NCBI GenBank assembly: GCA_019925095.2
Contig: JAHHIN020000030.1
Span: 5,067,001-5,131,000 of the forward strand
Length of the DNA: 64,000 nt
Direction: 5' to 3'
Source: Dendrolimus kikuchii
Taxonomy: Eukaryota; Arthropoda; Insecta; Lepidoptera; Lasiocampidae
The position numbers were made by a program, and so were the translations under genes. The notes under the pieces were generated by a model, which saw nothing but the letters and a program-made list of their open reading frames with translations, ran no database searches and was not told the DNA's origin. Positions 10,150 through 21,520 of the stretch are shown here, piece by piece (the first letter of the stretch is position 1; each line of letters opens with the position of its first letter).

Positions 10150-10189
10150 TACATAATATAAGGTTCTTAGGAAAATCTTGGGCCCAACA

Positions 10190-10330
10190 AAAAGAGGAGA
10201 CGTTTGCTGAAGAGTCAAAAATAGTTCGAGATACAAACACTTACTGTCTCCGCTGGCTCACGTAGAATGTGTGGAGGAGGATTGGGGTGGAAGAAAAGCA
10301 TAAATTGAGGCGACAGTCGGTCGGTAATAA
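10190..10330 (+). pseudogene. LINE ORF2 C-terminal fragment (second RTE-like type)
   Basis: Translating with frame slips gives a LAHVE(C/R)(V/M)EEDWGG-like stretch, matching the GHVERMEED region of RTE-type reverse transcriptases. It abuts the left side of the mariner and may have been joined to it by deletion. Confidence 0.35.
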
Positions 10331-10459
10331 GATCTTTTTGGCTATACCATTTGTATCTGGCTGGTTTTGGTATCATTAAAAAGTTTTAATTTTAAAGAAG
10401 ACAATTCCAAAGTAAAATTAGAAAAATGTGTGATTTTCATTTGTTTTCTTATTGTTAAA

Positions 10460-11257
10460 ATGAGTGAATGTAATGAAGAAATTCGATACATTTTAAAATT
10501 TTACTACAAAAAAGGTAAAAATGCAACACAAGCCGCGAAAAAAATTTGTGATGTTTATGGACCTAATGCAGTATCTGTGAGAGTAGCGCAAATTTGGTTT
10601 AAGCGTTTTCAATCCGGAAATTTTGATATCAAAGATGCACGTCGCTCTGGTCGCCCTGTTACGGACAAAATTGATGCCATTTTTGAAAAAGTGGAGCAAG
10701 ATCGGCATATTAGTAGTTACGATGTAGCTGGAGAACTGGGAATTGACCACAAAATGGTTTTGGCGCATTTGAAAAAAGCTGGGTACACAAAAAAGCCCGA
10801 TATTTGGGTGCGGGATTGGAAGGGCATTATTCATTATGAGCTGTTACCGCCAGGCAGGACCATCGATTCTGAACTGTACTGCGAACAACTGATGAGATTA
10901 AAGCAAAAAGTTGAGAGAAAGCGGCCGGAATTAATCAACAGAAGGGGTGTGGTTTTTCACCATGATAACGCTAGACCTCACACATCTTTAGCCACTCAGC
11001 AAAAATTACGAGAGTTTGGCTGGGATGTGTTAATGCATCCGCCGTATAGTCCTGACCTTACACCTTCAGATTTTCACCTGTTTCGGTCTTTGCAGAATTC
11101 CTTAGGCAGTGTCAGGTTAACATCACGAGAGGACTGCCAAAACCCCTTGTCGCAGTTTTTTGATCAGAAGCCCCAAAATTTTTATAGCAATGGGATCACG
11201 TCCCTACCTACAAGATGGCAAAAACTTATCCAACAAAATGGCACCTACATAATTTAG
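10460..11257 (+). pseudogene. Mariner transposase with in-frame internal deletion
   Basis: The frame encodes 265 residues from the ATG at 10460. The N-terminal part (about 1-110) is a paired-like double helix-turn-helix DNA-binding region of mariner type (mori/cecropia-like). The catalytic core keeps HHDNARPH with Asp169 and YSPDLTPSDFHLF with Asp204, giving the D34D spacing that defines mariner. Family members are about 345 residues. Near residue 115, KKPDIWV runs straight into RDWKGIIHYELLP, so about 80 residues, including the first catalytic Asp block, are missing without breaking the frame. The product could bind ends but not cut DNA. Upstream sense codons extend to 10367 but the conserved start is the ATG at 10460. 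Plus-strand 3' end at 11305-11334; the 5' inverted repeat was not found. Confidence 0.9.
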
Positions 11258-11304
11258 TCAAATGTAAATAAACTTTATAAAAAAACCTTTTGAATTTTTA
11301 TATA

Positions 11305-11334
11305 AAATGCGAAGGAACTTTTTCCCCAACCTAA
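11305..11334 (+). repeat. Mariner 3' terminal inverted repeat
   Basis: The reverse complement begins ttaggttggggaaaaagttc, the usual mariner end, and is followed directly by the TA target dinucleotide (11335-11336). The matching 5' repeat was not seen upstream of the transposase, consistent with a truncated left end. Confidence 0.7.
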
Positions 11335-11489
11335 TATAATGCCCGTATCAAGTGGGCAGTATAAATAAAATGTCATTATTAATCACTTCTCCCGGTCAGT
11401 ACGAATAATGACAACCTCATCTTGGGTAATATAATCAAACACAAGTGTAATAGTATAGGTATATGGCATTTTTATTATTATTTTTATTT

Positions 11490-11815
11490 ATTAAGGTAAG
11501 GAAAGGAATGCTCCGGTGGTTCGGGCATGTGGAAAGAATGCATGATGAAAGAATGACTAAACAGATATACAATGCAAAAGTGGATGGATGCAGAAGTCGT
11601 GGAAGGCCACGACACACCTTCCATGATCAAATTGATCGTTTACTAGCAGAAAGTGATGTCAGGAGCCTTAATAACAGACGAGCGTGCATGACAAGAGTTA
11701 TGAATGTGAAAGAAGCAAGTGAGGTGTGTAAGAATAAGCCTAAATGGCGCTCTGTTGTTCGTGCCTACCCCGCAAGGGAACTGGCGTGAAGCTATGTATG
11801 TATGTATGTATTTTT
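11490..11815 (+). pseudogene. RTE-like LINE ORF2 C-terminal fragment
   Basis: Encodes KGMLRWFGHVERM, then KVDGCRSRGRPRHTFHDQI and RRACMTRVMNVKEASEVCKN, the terminal domain downstream of the reverse transcriptase in lepidopteran RTE-like LINEs. The stop (11787-11789) is followed within about 10 bases by a (TATG)n tail, so the element has almost no 3'UTR. It is 5' truncated, with no catalytic core. Clade name is from memory of the motif and is tentative. Confidence 0.8.
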
Positions 11816-12249
11816 ATTTATTATTTGAGATATAAAGTGTATTTTGGGTGGTTACAAAAAAATAACCACGAAGGCTAAAGCCGGAGCTCCGCTTCGGTTC
11901 GCTACCGCCTTAGACTTCTCACCTATGATAAAAAATCGGATTTGTTCATAATAAATAAAAGTGCCGTATAACTATACCCCACCCTTAAATGAATTAAACT
12001 TATATAATTCTTATGGAACGGTAACCGAATTTAACACTTTGTCCGGCTAGAAGTAGGGTAGTATTCAGACTGCCCGGCCCAAGTCATAAATTTAAGTTAT
12101 CTCAAACCATGATTTTTTAAACGGACCACGGGCCGTTGTTCATTATTAATATAAGCCGGCCAAAGTAATAAAGTTATCAAATTGACCGATGCTTTTGGTC
12201 ATTATTCGTAATGATCGGTCCATATTAATAATGCCCGGTAAATCAAATT
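11816..12249. other. Unclassified, rich in short palindromes
   Basis: Contains recurring ttattaat/attaataa and cccgg motifs (for example ggtcattattcgtaatgatc at about 12199-12218). They continue from 11335-11430, so the RTE fragment seems inserted in an older unknown element. No gene. Confidence 0.35.
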
Positions 12250-12443
12250 GCCCGTGACATATATACATATAATACTTCTCTTCATGTGCATGTGACTGAA
12301 CTCCTACACAGTTGGACCGATTTTGATTATTTTTTTGTGTGTGTGTTTAAATGGATTCGAGAATGGTTTAAATCCGCAATTGGACCCAGTAGGCGGCGTT
12401 TTAATCGGGTTTTTTTAGAGCAGGACAACGCCTGCCGGGCTAG
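12250..12443 (+). mobile_element. Helitron, 3' end clear
   Basis: Ends with the hairpin ggacaacgcctgccggg-type arm and CTAG at 12440-12443 before T. It shares the ttggaccgattttgatt and ggcggcgtt blocks with 7206-7533. The 5' boundary is approximate. Confidence 0.6.
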
Positions 12444-12447
12444 TCAA

Positions 12448-12647
12448 TCTATACTAATATTATAAAGAGGTAAAGTTTGTGAGTTTGTGACGTTGTAGGG
12501 GGTAATCTCTGGATCTACTAAACCGATTTAAAAAATCTTTTACTGATCGAAAGGTACGTTACCAGGGAGTGTCATAGGCTATATAACATGCCGCTATATA
12601 CCACGGGAGCGGGATAGAGCGCGGGTGAAAACGCGCCGGGCCGCTAG
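12448..12647 (+). mobile_element. Intact short Helitron, 200 bp
   Basis: Begins TC at 12448 after host A (12447) and ends CTAG at 12644-12647 before host T. It is the uninterrupted reference for the nested copy at 1390-1951, and a fragment is at 31953-32115. Non-coding. Confidence 0.85.
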
Positions 12648-12659
12648 TATAAATAAATT

Positions 12660-13399
12660 TAAGAGGCAAATGACAATAATAATTATTATTCTTTATTTAC
12701 TCTCACACTAAAAATAATTAAATTAGTAACAATTTTTCTTATAAACTGAAATGGTGAGAGCTTGGTGTCAGTAAAAAGAATAATCCGGTGTGACTGACCA
12801 CCAGTCTCTTTCTCCCTGGAAAAAACAGCTAAACAAATTGTGATCACTATTTTGTATTGTGTGTAATTAAGTTTGACTGTGTGACTACGTCCGCGTGTAT
12901 AATAGATGTAGAATAGTAATAGGTGTTTATAAAATAAGTTAGACTAGCCTACGACAAGAAAATATGACTAAAATAATTATTGTTGATTTTAATGTAATAA
13001 ATAATAATGTACGTTGGTTTTTTCTCCAGAACTTCCAATGGTGCGTGAAAAAACAGGCGATTAACTGATTTTATTTAATTTATCGATAAACCCTTACCAC
13101 ATCACTACCGCCTATTCTTTAAGAGAGTATTCGGAAGAGGCATTCCGTAGCTCGTTGTGGAAATTAACAACGCCCAAGCGTTTCTTGCAGGGCAGGACGT
13201 AAAAGGCATTTCCATCCGAAAACCATCTCGCTGGGAAGAGAATTCGGAACCATTGTCGTCTAGTCGTTTAATATTCTTTGTTATTTTAGGGCCTCGAAGC
13301 CCAATAAATAAAAAAAATTAGAGCAATAAAATTTAGCGCCTGTAGAAAATATAATACCTACACGCGTGTATAAGCTTTTTTTGACAAGAAAATAGGCGC
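12660..13399. other. No gene; probable LINE/SINE tails
   Basis: 12680-12800 resembles the reversed A-rich end of a retroelement, and 13240-13320 ends in aataaataaaaaaaat. Neither can be assigned to a family. Confidence 0.3.
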
Positions 13400-14385
13400 T
13401 CGTTGTTCTTCGAGAAAAGTTACTGTCGATTTTCCTGGAATCCACTCACCAGACCTTGACTTGGTCAACATGGGACCACCTCGGGAGTATACACTTACGA
13501 ATAAAGAAAAAAAATGAAAATTGCTTCACAATTGACGGAGATATGGTATAACAAATAAGTCGGTTAATAATTTTTGAAGGTTTCTCTCGATTTCTCTAGG
13601 ATCTACTCATCAGATCCTAACATGGTAGCTATGGAACCAATTTGGAAGTATATATAACCTTTCGATTAAAAGAAAAATTTTGAAAATCGGTTCACCATTG
13701 ACGGAGATATGGTATAACAAATAAGTCGGTTAATAATTTTTGAAGGTTTCTCTCGATTTCTCTAGGATCTACTCATCAGATCCTAACATGGTAGCTATGG
13801 AACCAATTCGGAAGTATATATATAACCTTTCGATTAAAAGAAAAAATTTGAAAATCAGCTCACAATTGACGGAGATGTGGTATAACAAATAAGTCGGTTA
13901 ATAATTTTTGAAGGTTTCTCTCGATTTCTCTAGGATCTACTCATCAGATCCTAACATGGTAGCTATGGAACCAATTCGGAAGTATATATATAACCTTTCG
14001 ATTAAAAGAAAAAATTTGAAAATCAGCTCACAATTGACGGAGATGTGGTATAACAAATAAGTCGGTTAATAATTTTTGAAGGTTTCTGTCGATTTCTCTA
14101 GGATCTACTCATCAGATCCTAACATGGTAGCTATGGAACCAATTCGGAAGTATATATAACCTTTCGATTAAAAGAAAAATTTTGAAAATCGGTTCACAAT
14201 TGACGGAGATATGGTATAACAAATAAGTCGGTTAATAATTTTTGAAGGTTTCTCTCGATTTCCCTAGGATCTACTCATCAGATCCTAACATGGTAGCTAT
14301 GGAACCAATTCGGAAGTATATATAACCTTTCGATTAAAAAAAAAAAAATTTGAAAATCGGTTTACAATTGACGGAGGAATTGTAT
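13400..14385 (+). repeat. Minisatellite, 166-169 bp units, about six copies
   Basis: The block attgacggagatatggtata recurs at 13531, 13697, 13864, 14033, 14199 and 14367, giving spacings of 166, 167, 169, 166 and 168. Units carry ggatctactcatcagatcct and ggtagctatggaacca. The first unit (13400-13530) is the most diverged and the middle ones are nearly identical. The array ends in gaattgataatttcctcctt, the same block that terminates other repeats here (7775-7813). Confidence 0.95.
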
Positions 14386-14459
14386 AACGAACATACAAAG
14401 AAAAACATAGACGAATTGATAATTTCCTCCTTTCTGAAGGCGGTAAAAATTTTTTTTTT

Positions 14460-14763
14460 AATGCAGGAGTTCAGCAGACAGGCAGACGGCCCACTTGATG
14501 GAAAGCGATTACCATTGCCTATGGACATTTGCAACACCGAATGTGCTACAAATGCGCTGCTGCTCTCTTAAGGGAGACTGGAAGCTGATCACTAATGCCG
14601 GAACACAACTCTAGTTTTTATGGCGACATACTTTAGACCAGGGGTGGTAGCCACCCAGCCGGGCAAATGCCCTATCACCTGGCTGTGGGTTGTTTTGTCA
14701 CCTTTTACGACAGGCTGCCCGGCCGCAGGAAATTGTATTTTTTCTCCGTTCTTGCACGGATAT
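14460..14763 (-). mobile_element. LINE-tailed SINE copy
   Basis: Full-length antisense copy of the 8221-8532 family, from the poly(T)-side tail at 14460 to the head (tgcacgga) at 14763. Confidence 0.85.
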
Positions 14764-14823
14764 AAAAAATTGTCTACATATTGAAGTCGATGCAAAGTAA
14801 AATCCAAAGCAGCCTGATCTTGA

Positions 14824-14826
<3 letters not shown>

Positions 14827-14859
<33 letters not shown>
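14827..14859 (+). repeat. Homopolymer G33
   Basis: Thirty-three uninterrupted G residues followed by A. Capable of G-quadruplex formation. May also be a sequencing or assembly artefact in length. Confidence 0.95.
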
Positions 14860-14860
<1 letters not shown>

Positions 14861-15111
14861 GGCAAAAACTGAAAAATTCCGTCTCCGCTCGCCTATATTT
14901 TAACCTCAATCATCATCATCATTTCAGCCATCAGACACCTACTGATGGACACGCGTGCGTCTGTGGTTTTTAACCTATATCTACGCGCAAAAAGTACAAA
15001 AAGACAGAATTGTCCAAAGAAACGCAAGCTGTGAAGTCAGGTGGTTGCCAAGACCCCGGACTAGGAACAAACCTGTGTTACAGTTAGCATTGGCAGCCAT
15101 CCGACTGCAGG

Positions 15112-15195
15112 TACTTTATGGGTTGTTTTGTCGCCTCTTACGATAGGCCGCCCGGCCGCAGGAAATTGTATTCTTTCTCCGTTCCTGCACGGATA
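15112..15195 (-). mobile_element. SINE 5'-head fragment
   Basis: Only the head of the 8221-8532 family remains (gccgcccggccgcaggaaat through cctgcacgga). Confidence 0.75.
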
Positions 15196-15560
15196 AAAAC
15201 CTTACAGTAGTTAAGCTTATTGGTGTATATTTTTTGTCATGTTGGTGTACAATAAAAAGTATTGTATTGTATGTGCTTTCGATAAAGAGAATGAACGTAA
15301 TTTTCCTCCCAGAAAATACGCACATTTCTCCACAATATGAAGTCACTTGGAAAACTTTATTTTATGAAAAAACATTAGAACACGCGAAATCTAATCAGAA
15401 TTCCAATAAAAATATATGCTTGAAATCAAGACAGCTGTCTCTTTCCAATACGTTCTATCTCTTTCGCACGCGTTAACACACTCTCCAGATTGCTTTAGGA
15501 CGTCCGAACGCTCAAGGTCAATAATTGTTGCAATAAATGTATTATTTTAATTTCTTATTG
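15196..15560. other. LINE 3'-tail fragment, otherwise unassigned
   Basis: 15235-15275 holds a tgttggtgtacaataaaaag tail like the one at 40020-40040 (minus). The rest has no recognisable feature. Confidence 0.35.
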
Positions 15561-15583
15561 TATATGCTTTACATAAGTATATA

Positions 15584-15584
<1 letters not shown>

Positions 15585-15637
<53 letters not shown>
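15585..15637 (+). repeat. (TA)n microsatellite
   Basis: About 53 bp of alternating TA. Similar runs lie at about 16112-16160 and 22586-22608. Confidence 0.95.
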
Positions 15638-15640
<3 letters not shown>

Positions 15641-15654
15641 TTTATAGTCTGAAG

Positions 15655-15942
15655 CAGGCAAATAGGCAGGCGGCCCACCTGCAAAACCAGGGGTGTCACC
15701 AACGCGTTGCCGACCTCTAAGAATTTTATAACGCCCTTCTTAAACAACTCCCAGTCATAGCGCAAAGGGAAAACCGCGGCGGGAAGTTCCCTCCAGATCA
15801 TTGTTGTACGCGGAATAAATGTTCTAGAGAACCGTTGCGTAGTTGCGTAAATCCAATAATAGTAAGTAATACAATACAATAATAGTAAGTAGTCATCGGA
15901 AAACCTGCGCGCGGCTTGTACTTGGGGCAACGCATCGCACAA
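15655..15942 (-). pseudogene. 3' end of the SINE-partner LINE family
   Basis: The minus strand encodes QRFSRTFIPRTTMIWRELPA and FPLRYDWELFKKGVIKFL, the same C-terminus as the ORF at 35601-37577. It runs on to the 3'UTR tail (cacccctggttttgcaggtg). Interrupted by an AT-rich insert around 15860-15900. 5' truncated. Confidence 0.75.
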
Positions 15943-16115
15943 TAATAATGTTATTTATTTATAATATGCTGGATATGGTGTTGATCCACGACACACAACG
16001 GAAATGTTCAAATAATACGTATGTTTATATAGTAATTTGAGTACGTTTAAGTATAAATTCCTATTAAAATTATTATGTTCCTTTATATTTACGTATATAT
16101 ACGTACGTATATTAC

Positions 16116-16162
<47 letters not shown>

Positions 16163-16169
16163 TATATTA

Positions 16170-16345
16170 TATCTATTGCATACCTACCCCCATCCATACT
16201 GAGTTTCTGTCCATCCAAAGATTGTCTGGAAGGAATCGCTCCTAGCAATAAGACCGCCCATTGCACTTATTATTACGATTGTAAGTATGAATTTATTCTG
16301 TAACATTGTCTGCAATAAAGAATATTCTATTCTATTCTAAATCTG
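16170..16345 (+). mobile_element. 3' end of the LINE family of 43870-48990
   Basis: Carries the 3'UTR signature ttgtctggaa…atcgct-loop-agcaat-aagaccgcc (16223-16258), then aataaag and an (ATTCT)n tail. The intact element has the same signature at 48880-48915. Confidence 0.7.
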
Positions 16346-16349
16346 TAAA

Positions 16350-17340
16350 TAAGGATGATTTTAAACTACGCTACCCTCTTAGATTTTAGACCATACGTCA
16401 CTAAGATATCCAAGTCAAATACCCGGAGTGCGGCCGAAGGCTGTGGGGGACAGCGGGGAGGGTTAAGATATAGAAAAAGTAATTGAAATAATTCCGTTCT
16501 GTAACGAAACAGACACATGTTTGACAACTGATTATATACATTTCATACATTTAAGAATTTACCAAGAAATCACTCTTTGCCCTTAAGGGGTTACCTAAAT
16601 GGAGTTCGTATCATATCTCGTTTGCGTGTTACCACATTTTGCCAAGATATAAATTAACAGAATTGTCTTACAACAATCTGTATTCAACGAATCTCAATAA
16701 TAATATTATGAGCTAGGAACGCCTGCGACTTCGAGCCCGTTTCACTCACGGAACACAAATCATTGCAGCATTTAAAATAGAATTTAAGCTATCATTTTAA
16801 TGCGAAATGTGTCGGAATAAGCTAATTTTTATGCACCCGACTCCAAATCGCTGCCGGGAAAATTCCCAAAATAAAAAGTATCATATTATGTTACAAAAAT
16901 TTGCCATCGATCAATGACAAATCCTTCATAATTGGAGGACTGCACGCAATTGCTTCACATAGTGAAAATAAAACTGCACAGCAAAACCTCACCCTCCAAC
17001 TTGCTACCAGGCACGTGGTTTTAAATATATATTATACTGTCTAAATGCAAAAACGTTGCGAAGTCGTTAACATAAGAAAATAACCCATTCAATCCGTGAG
17101 CAGTATTCGGCGGAATCCATTTGAAATTTTCAAAAATGGAACAATAACAGGAACTGTCGAAGCGGAATACAATCATGTAATTGGTCGATTTGAGCCGAAG
17201 GGAGTTTGAATATGGAACTCATTTCTTTTTATGGTCGCGAGATAGGCTCTTCATTTGGATTTGCTTGCGACTTTAATAAAGCAAAATAAAAAAGTTAAGA
17301 TTACAATAATGTTTTTTCATCTTGAAAGTGATAGAAAGGA
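16350..17340. other. No assignable gene
   Basis: AT-rich. A short block near 16575-16660 (aaggggttacctaaatgg) is vaguely repeated at about 38120-38170. No coding frame or terminus recognised. Confidence 0.4.
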
Positions 17341-17349
17341 ATAATAAAT

Positions 17350-17560
17350 GTATTATTTACTAGAATTTGCCAGCGAAACTTCGCTCGCGTTGGCACTATG
17401 TATTTTTCAGTGATTTACAACGGCGGCGCCGAAAAAACGCGACTGCAGCGGTACTTTTTCGCTATATTCGTCTATCCTACAGAAACAACGTCATTGACCG
17501 GGATAAAAAGGATAATAAGTTCTGACCCGAGATGTAACCTTTTTATAGTTGGAATACTGC
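17350..17560 (+). repeat. Unclassified interspersed repeat, copy 2
   Basis: Matches 4130-4330 (acgcgactgcagc, tttttcgctat and aacgtcattgaccggg blocks). Class unknown. Confidence 0.5.
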
Positions 17561-17880
17561 AGGCTAACGGATCTGATGGAAAGTGGTTATGTCGCTTATG
17601 TATGTTTACAATACCCCAGGTACTTAGCATATTTTGTTAATTAACAAATTAATTTAATAGCTCAATTCACTCACCCAACCATAATGTACAAGAAAAAGAA
17701 ATTTGAGAACATTTTTTAGTCGAACGTTCCCCGCTCTCAAAATACAGGAATAGGCCTGTATTTAGAGGGCGGGCCTAGGACAGCCTAGTTTAGTGGCAAA
17801 TTGTAAATAAAAGGAGTTTCCAATGTGCTGCTACCACAAAGGGAGTCAAATCTGGCCACTAATCCTACTACTAGTTTTTA

Positions 17881-18192
17881 TTCGTGCAGGAACGGAGAAA
17901 GAATACAATTTCCTGCTGCCGGGCGGCCTGTCGTAAGAGGCCACTAAACAACTCACAGCCAGCTGGTAGGGTATTTGCTCGACTGGATGGCGACCACCCC
18001 TGGTCTAAAGTATGCCGCCATAACAAACTTGTGTTGTGTTCCGGCATTAGTGACCAGGTTCCAGTCTCCTTTAAGAGAGCAGCAGCGCATTTGTAGCACC
18101 TTTGGTGTTGCAAATGTCTATAGGCGATGGTAACCGCTTTCCATCAAGTGGGCCGTCTGCCTGTCTGCTGAACTCCTACAATAAAAATAAAA
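17881..18192 (+). mobile_element. LINE-tailed SINE copy, full length
   Basis: Head at 17885 (cgtgcagga), shared LINE tail at about 18110-18170 and poly(A) at 18180-18195. Confidence 0.85.
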
Positions 18193-18199
18193 AAAACAC

Positions 18200-18343
18200 A
18201 GAACACAATTCATGATTATTATAGTGGCATATTCTAGACTAGGAGGCAAATACCGTACCACCTGGCTGTGGGTTGTATTATTGTCGGTTACAGCAGGCCG
18301 CCCGGCCGCAGAAAATTTTATTATTTACGTTCCTGCAGGTTTC
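18200..18343 (-). mobile_element. LINE-tailed SINE fragment
   Basis: Diverged antisense 5' half of the SINE (cctggctgtgggttgtatta, ccgcccggccgcag). Confidence 0.6.
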
Positions 18344-18349
18344 ATGTAA

Positions 18350-18765
18350 AGATTGAGTTTTTGGCGGGAACTGGAAGGAGATGTTGTGCTGTGCAGTTTT
18401 ATTTTGTAAAAATGTGTAAAATTACTCTAAAATGAACAATAGTTGTAGGATATTGATAGTTTTTGAGTATTAATTATGTGTTTTGTGAGAAATATGAACT
18501 GTATAGTCAAATGTGGCCTTTTGAGTTGCCACAAGAACTACGTTGAATGGCACTAGCTGATTACCTACAGTTTTAAGAAAATGAAGAAACTACATTGAAT
18601 CTAAGATCTCGCTTAAAGGCCTAGCTGCCAAGCCATAAAATAAAAAAAAAAAAACAAAAAAAATTGACAGCAGGGAGAATCGCTTCCCAGGGTTGAAAAG
18701 TGCTGTTCTCATCCCTGTCATTAAGCAATTCCAAGAGTACTTTCAAAATAGTATCCCTCATTTTA
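18350..18765 (+). repeat. Repeat R, copy 2
   Basis: Parallels 6720-7145, including gttgtgctgtgcagtttta and gacagcagggagaatcgctt. It lacks the first ~130 bp of copy 1. Confidence 0.75.
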
Positions 18766-19017
18766 CCACATATAGCATTTTTTTTTTTTGTATTAATAAG
18801 GTATTTAGAAAGAAATACCTTATTAATATTACCATCTAATCTAAAATGATTAATAAGTAATTTAAATATAACCTAAATTAACTAAAAGTATTCTTACTAA
18901 GAAAGTGTCCATTAACAGTTATCTTATTGTCTCTATTAAGGTGAAGACACTTTGTTCGTGTGTTCTTTATAAATATAGCATTAATGATGTTAATTTTATT
19001 AAGAAATATAATTTCAT

Positions 19018-20421
19018 CGCTCACAGCCACCTTGGACCTTCGGCCACCATAAGAGGGAGGCAGGTTCCTGGAGAAAGGCTTCTCACTCGCCGTTATGCTG
19101 TCGAGATAGAGGCGTGACGTATTCCGTGCGTGATCACCTCGCCATCCGTGGGGCGCGTTACAGACCGACAAAAGCAGTTCCCCCAGCAGTGGATGAGGCC
19201 GTTAGGTAAATGGGGGTTTAGTGGGTGTTGGTGTTGCAGTGGACTGTTGGACTGTAGAGGGTTGGTCGCTGGTTCGGGTAACTGAGCTTCCGAAATGAAA
19301 CCACCGAAAACGATGTTACGGGAGGCTTGCAACTTCGTTGGCGTCGGCGGGAGGGAGCTTCTTCCTTGGCTTATCTACGAACTACGAACTAACGAACTAT
19401 CGAACTAAAACGTACTACAAATGTGCCTTCAAGGCGTCTCATATTTATAGAAGCCGCCTCCGCCGGCCCCCCGCTTCATTGTAACACCCCCTTTACTTTA
19501 TTTTCCTCAATATTACCTAAACCAAGCCTTATTCTAACTTATTTCTATTACATATTTTGGTACACCCTAGATCCTAGCCTATCCTGAGGGTCCTTACATA
19601 GTTACGACCCATGGTTTTCGTTTGCGGGACGTCGTTATGGGCATTTTCCTCGCCCCCCGCTTCATCACTATAAATATAAAGCGCTGAGCGCTCTTACAGT
19701 TACCTTATTCCAAAACCATGCGCTATCGCGCGCGGACCTCTGCCTGTACTATCATTATGGCCTACTCGCTTTCGGAGTAGGCAGTAGTGCAGGCATACCT
19801 CACGGATCCCGGGCTCCGGTTGCGTTCTGCAGTCCCGTAGCCCGGTTTCCGCTACCCTTTGGGTCCCGGGTTCCAGGCTGCGTTCTGCACGCCTGTAACC
19901 CGGTCCCCTTTTCGTGTTGAGTCCCGGGTTCCAGGCGGCGTTCTGCACGCCCGTAGCCCGGTCTCATTTACCAGGATCTAATAGGGGTCCTACTTTCAAT
20001 GAAAGACAAACGCTATAACATTTATTTCCTAGCAACTTAGGCTATTATACATTTTATACATTTAATTCTAATAATTTATTTATTAAATTTTAAATTAATA
20101 ACTGTTCAAAAATAAACTATATTTGTCTCAGTCCGACCCGTCTCTTTCCTGCGTTTAACGGTCGCGTCTACATGATTTACGAGGCTTAGCAATTTATACC
20201 TATGTTCTTATCGCCTGTTTGGACGGATCGGTGAGTTTCATACATTAGTGTTTGTCGTCGTCAACAGTGGGTATCCCTAACTGTGGTGTGGCAATAGCAT
20301 CTTTAGTTCTGTCTAGAGGTGCTAGTGCCACCCCGACCTGGCGAACCCGATACACCGGACGCGACTTTCTCCTATCACGCGGCTGATGGCCCTCAATCGG
20401 GTTTCACCTCGTTAAAAAAAG
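19018..20421 (+). mobile_element. Decayed R1-clade LINE 3' end, copy 2
   Basis: 19030-19170 resembles 24385-24570 (gaccttcggcc…cgtaag, gcttctcactc, ctgtcgagat, ggggcgcgttacagaccg). 20270-20421 resembles 25048-25230 (gggtatccctaact, ctagtgccacccc, cctggcgaa) and ends in A7. The copy starts close to the ORF2 stop, so coding sequence is lost. The middle carries a GC-rich tandem repeat at 19803-19974. Confidence 0.6.
19803..19974 (+). repeat. GC-rich tandem repeat, 57-58 bp, three units
   Basis: tcccgggctcc/tcccgggttcc begins at 19807, 19864 and 19922, each followed by gcgttctgca and gtagcccggt-type text. It sits inside a decayed LINE 3'UTR. Confidence 0.85.
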
Positions 20422-20449
20422 AAGGTTGCTACTGCAGCATATCTGCATA

Positions 20450-21180
20450 GGGTGGTCATCCAGACGGGCAAATACCCTACCACATGGCTATGGGTTGTTT
20501 TGTCCCCTCTGATAATAGGCAGGTAGGAATTAGTGTTCTTTCTCAGTTCTGGATAGTATTAGTCTAATAACACTGTGGTAATGTAAGGTATTGTGGTTTT
20601 ATATTTATTAGGCCACTTGCACACGGGTTAAACTTGGCTTGGAACCAGCCGCGTGAAAGGCGCGGCTAACGGACGGCCGGTGGTCCCATAGGAGAGAAGT
20701 AGCGATTATGCTCTTTCTTACATTCATCCACTGCCTTATACTTCTGTGTGGCAGCGTCGTAAGCATTGAGTGTTGGCATGCTTCTTTTAAAAAGGGATTG
20801 TACCTCTTTCTTATTGCATGAGTTCAGCAGGTAGGCAGGCAGCCCACCTGAGGGAAAGCAGTTACCATCGCCTATAAACATTTGCAATACCAAAGGTGCT
20901 ACAAATGCGCTGCTGTTCTCTTAAGGGACACTGGAACCTGGTCACTAATGCCGAAACACAACTCAAGGTTGTTATGGCGACATTAGGGATGGTAGTCATC
21001 CAGATGGGCAAATACCTTTATAATTTATTTTATTCATCTGGCGGTGGGTTGTTTTGTCGCCTCTTACGACAGGCCGCTGGCCACAGGAAATTATATTTCT
21101 TATTGCGATACAAGCAGACAGGTAGAAGGGCCAGCTCATGGAAAGTGGTTAACGACGCCTATAGACGTTTGCAACCCCAC
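20450..21180 (-). mobile_element. Cluster of three antisense SINE pieces
   Basis: 20450-20535 is a 5'-head fragment, 20812-21098 a nearly complete copy, and 21106-21180 a tail-only fragment (ggtggttaacgacgcctata). All share one orientation, suggesting tandem insertion or local duplication. Confidence 0.7.
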
Positions 21181-21520
21181 TGGTGAAACCAAAGCGTTGC
21201 CAGCCTTTAGGAAGTGATAAAAAGTATGGAATAAGAGGATGCCATGGAGAGATTAGGCAGGATTAATAAAATTTAGATAAAAAACTGGTGTTTCCTTCCA
21301 ATCCTAAGTGCATACCTATGCTCTTACTTAACAATATTATTCAAATAGGCAAATTTGTGAAAGACTTTAATGTTCGATCAAAATTCTGATAGCATTAGTT
21401 CTAGATTAAAATTTAGAGATCGTAGCACCTAACTGCAACACTGCACTCAGTCAAAAGACTGCCCGATTATGACCACTAAATTCTTTTAGTCTATAAGAGA
21501 ATTGCCAGAAATAAAATACT

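Noticed and set aside
13400..14385. CRISPR-like array
   Set aside because: Units are 166-169 bp with similar sequence throughout; there are no short identical repeats with unique spacers, and the organism is eukaryotic.
14592..14909. Minus-strand frame with a polyproline run
   Set aside because: The prolines are the complement of the G33 homopolymer and the rest is antisense SINE.
19700..19948. 82-codon minus-strand frame with internal repeats
   Set aside because: The repeats come from the 57-58 bp tandem array, not from a protein.
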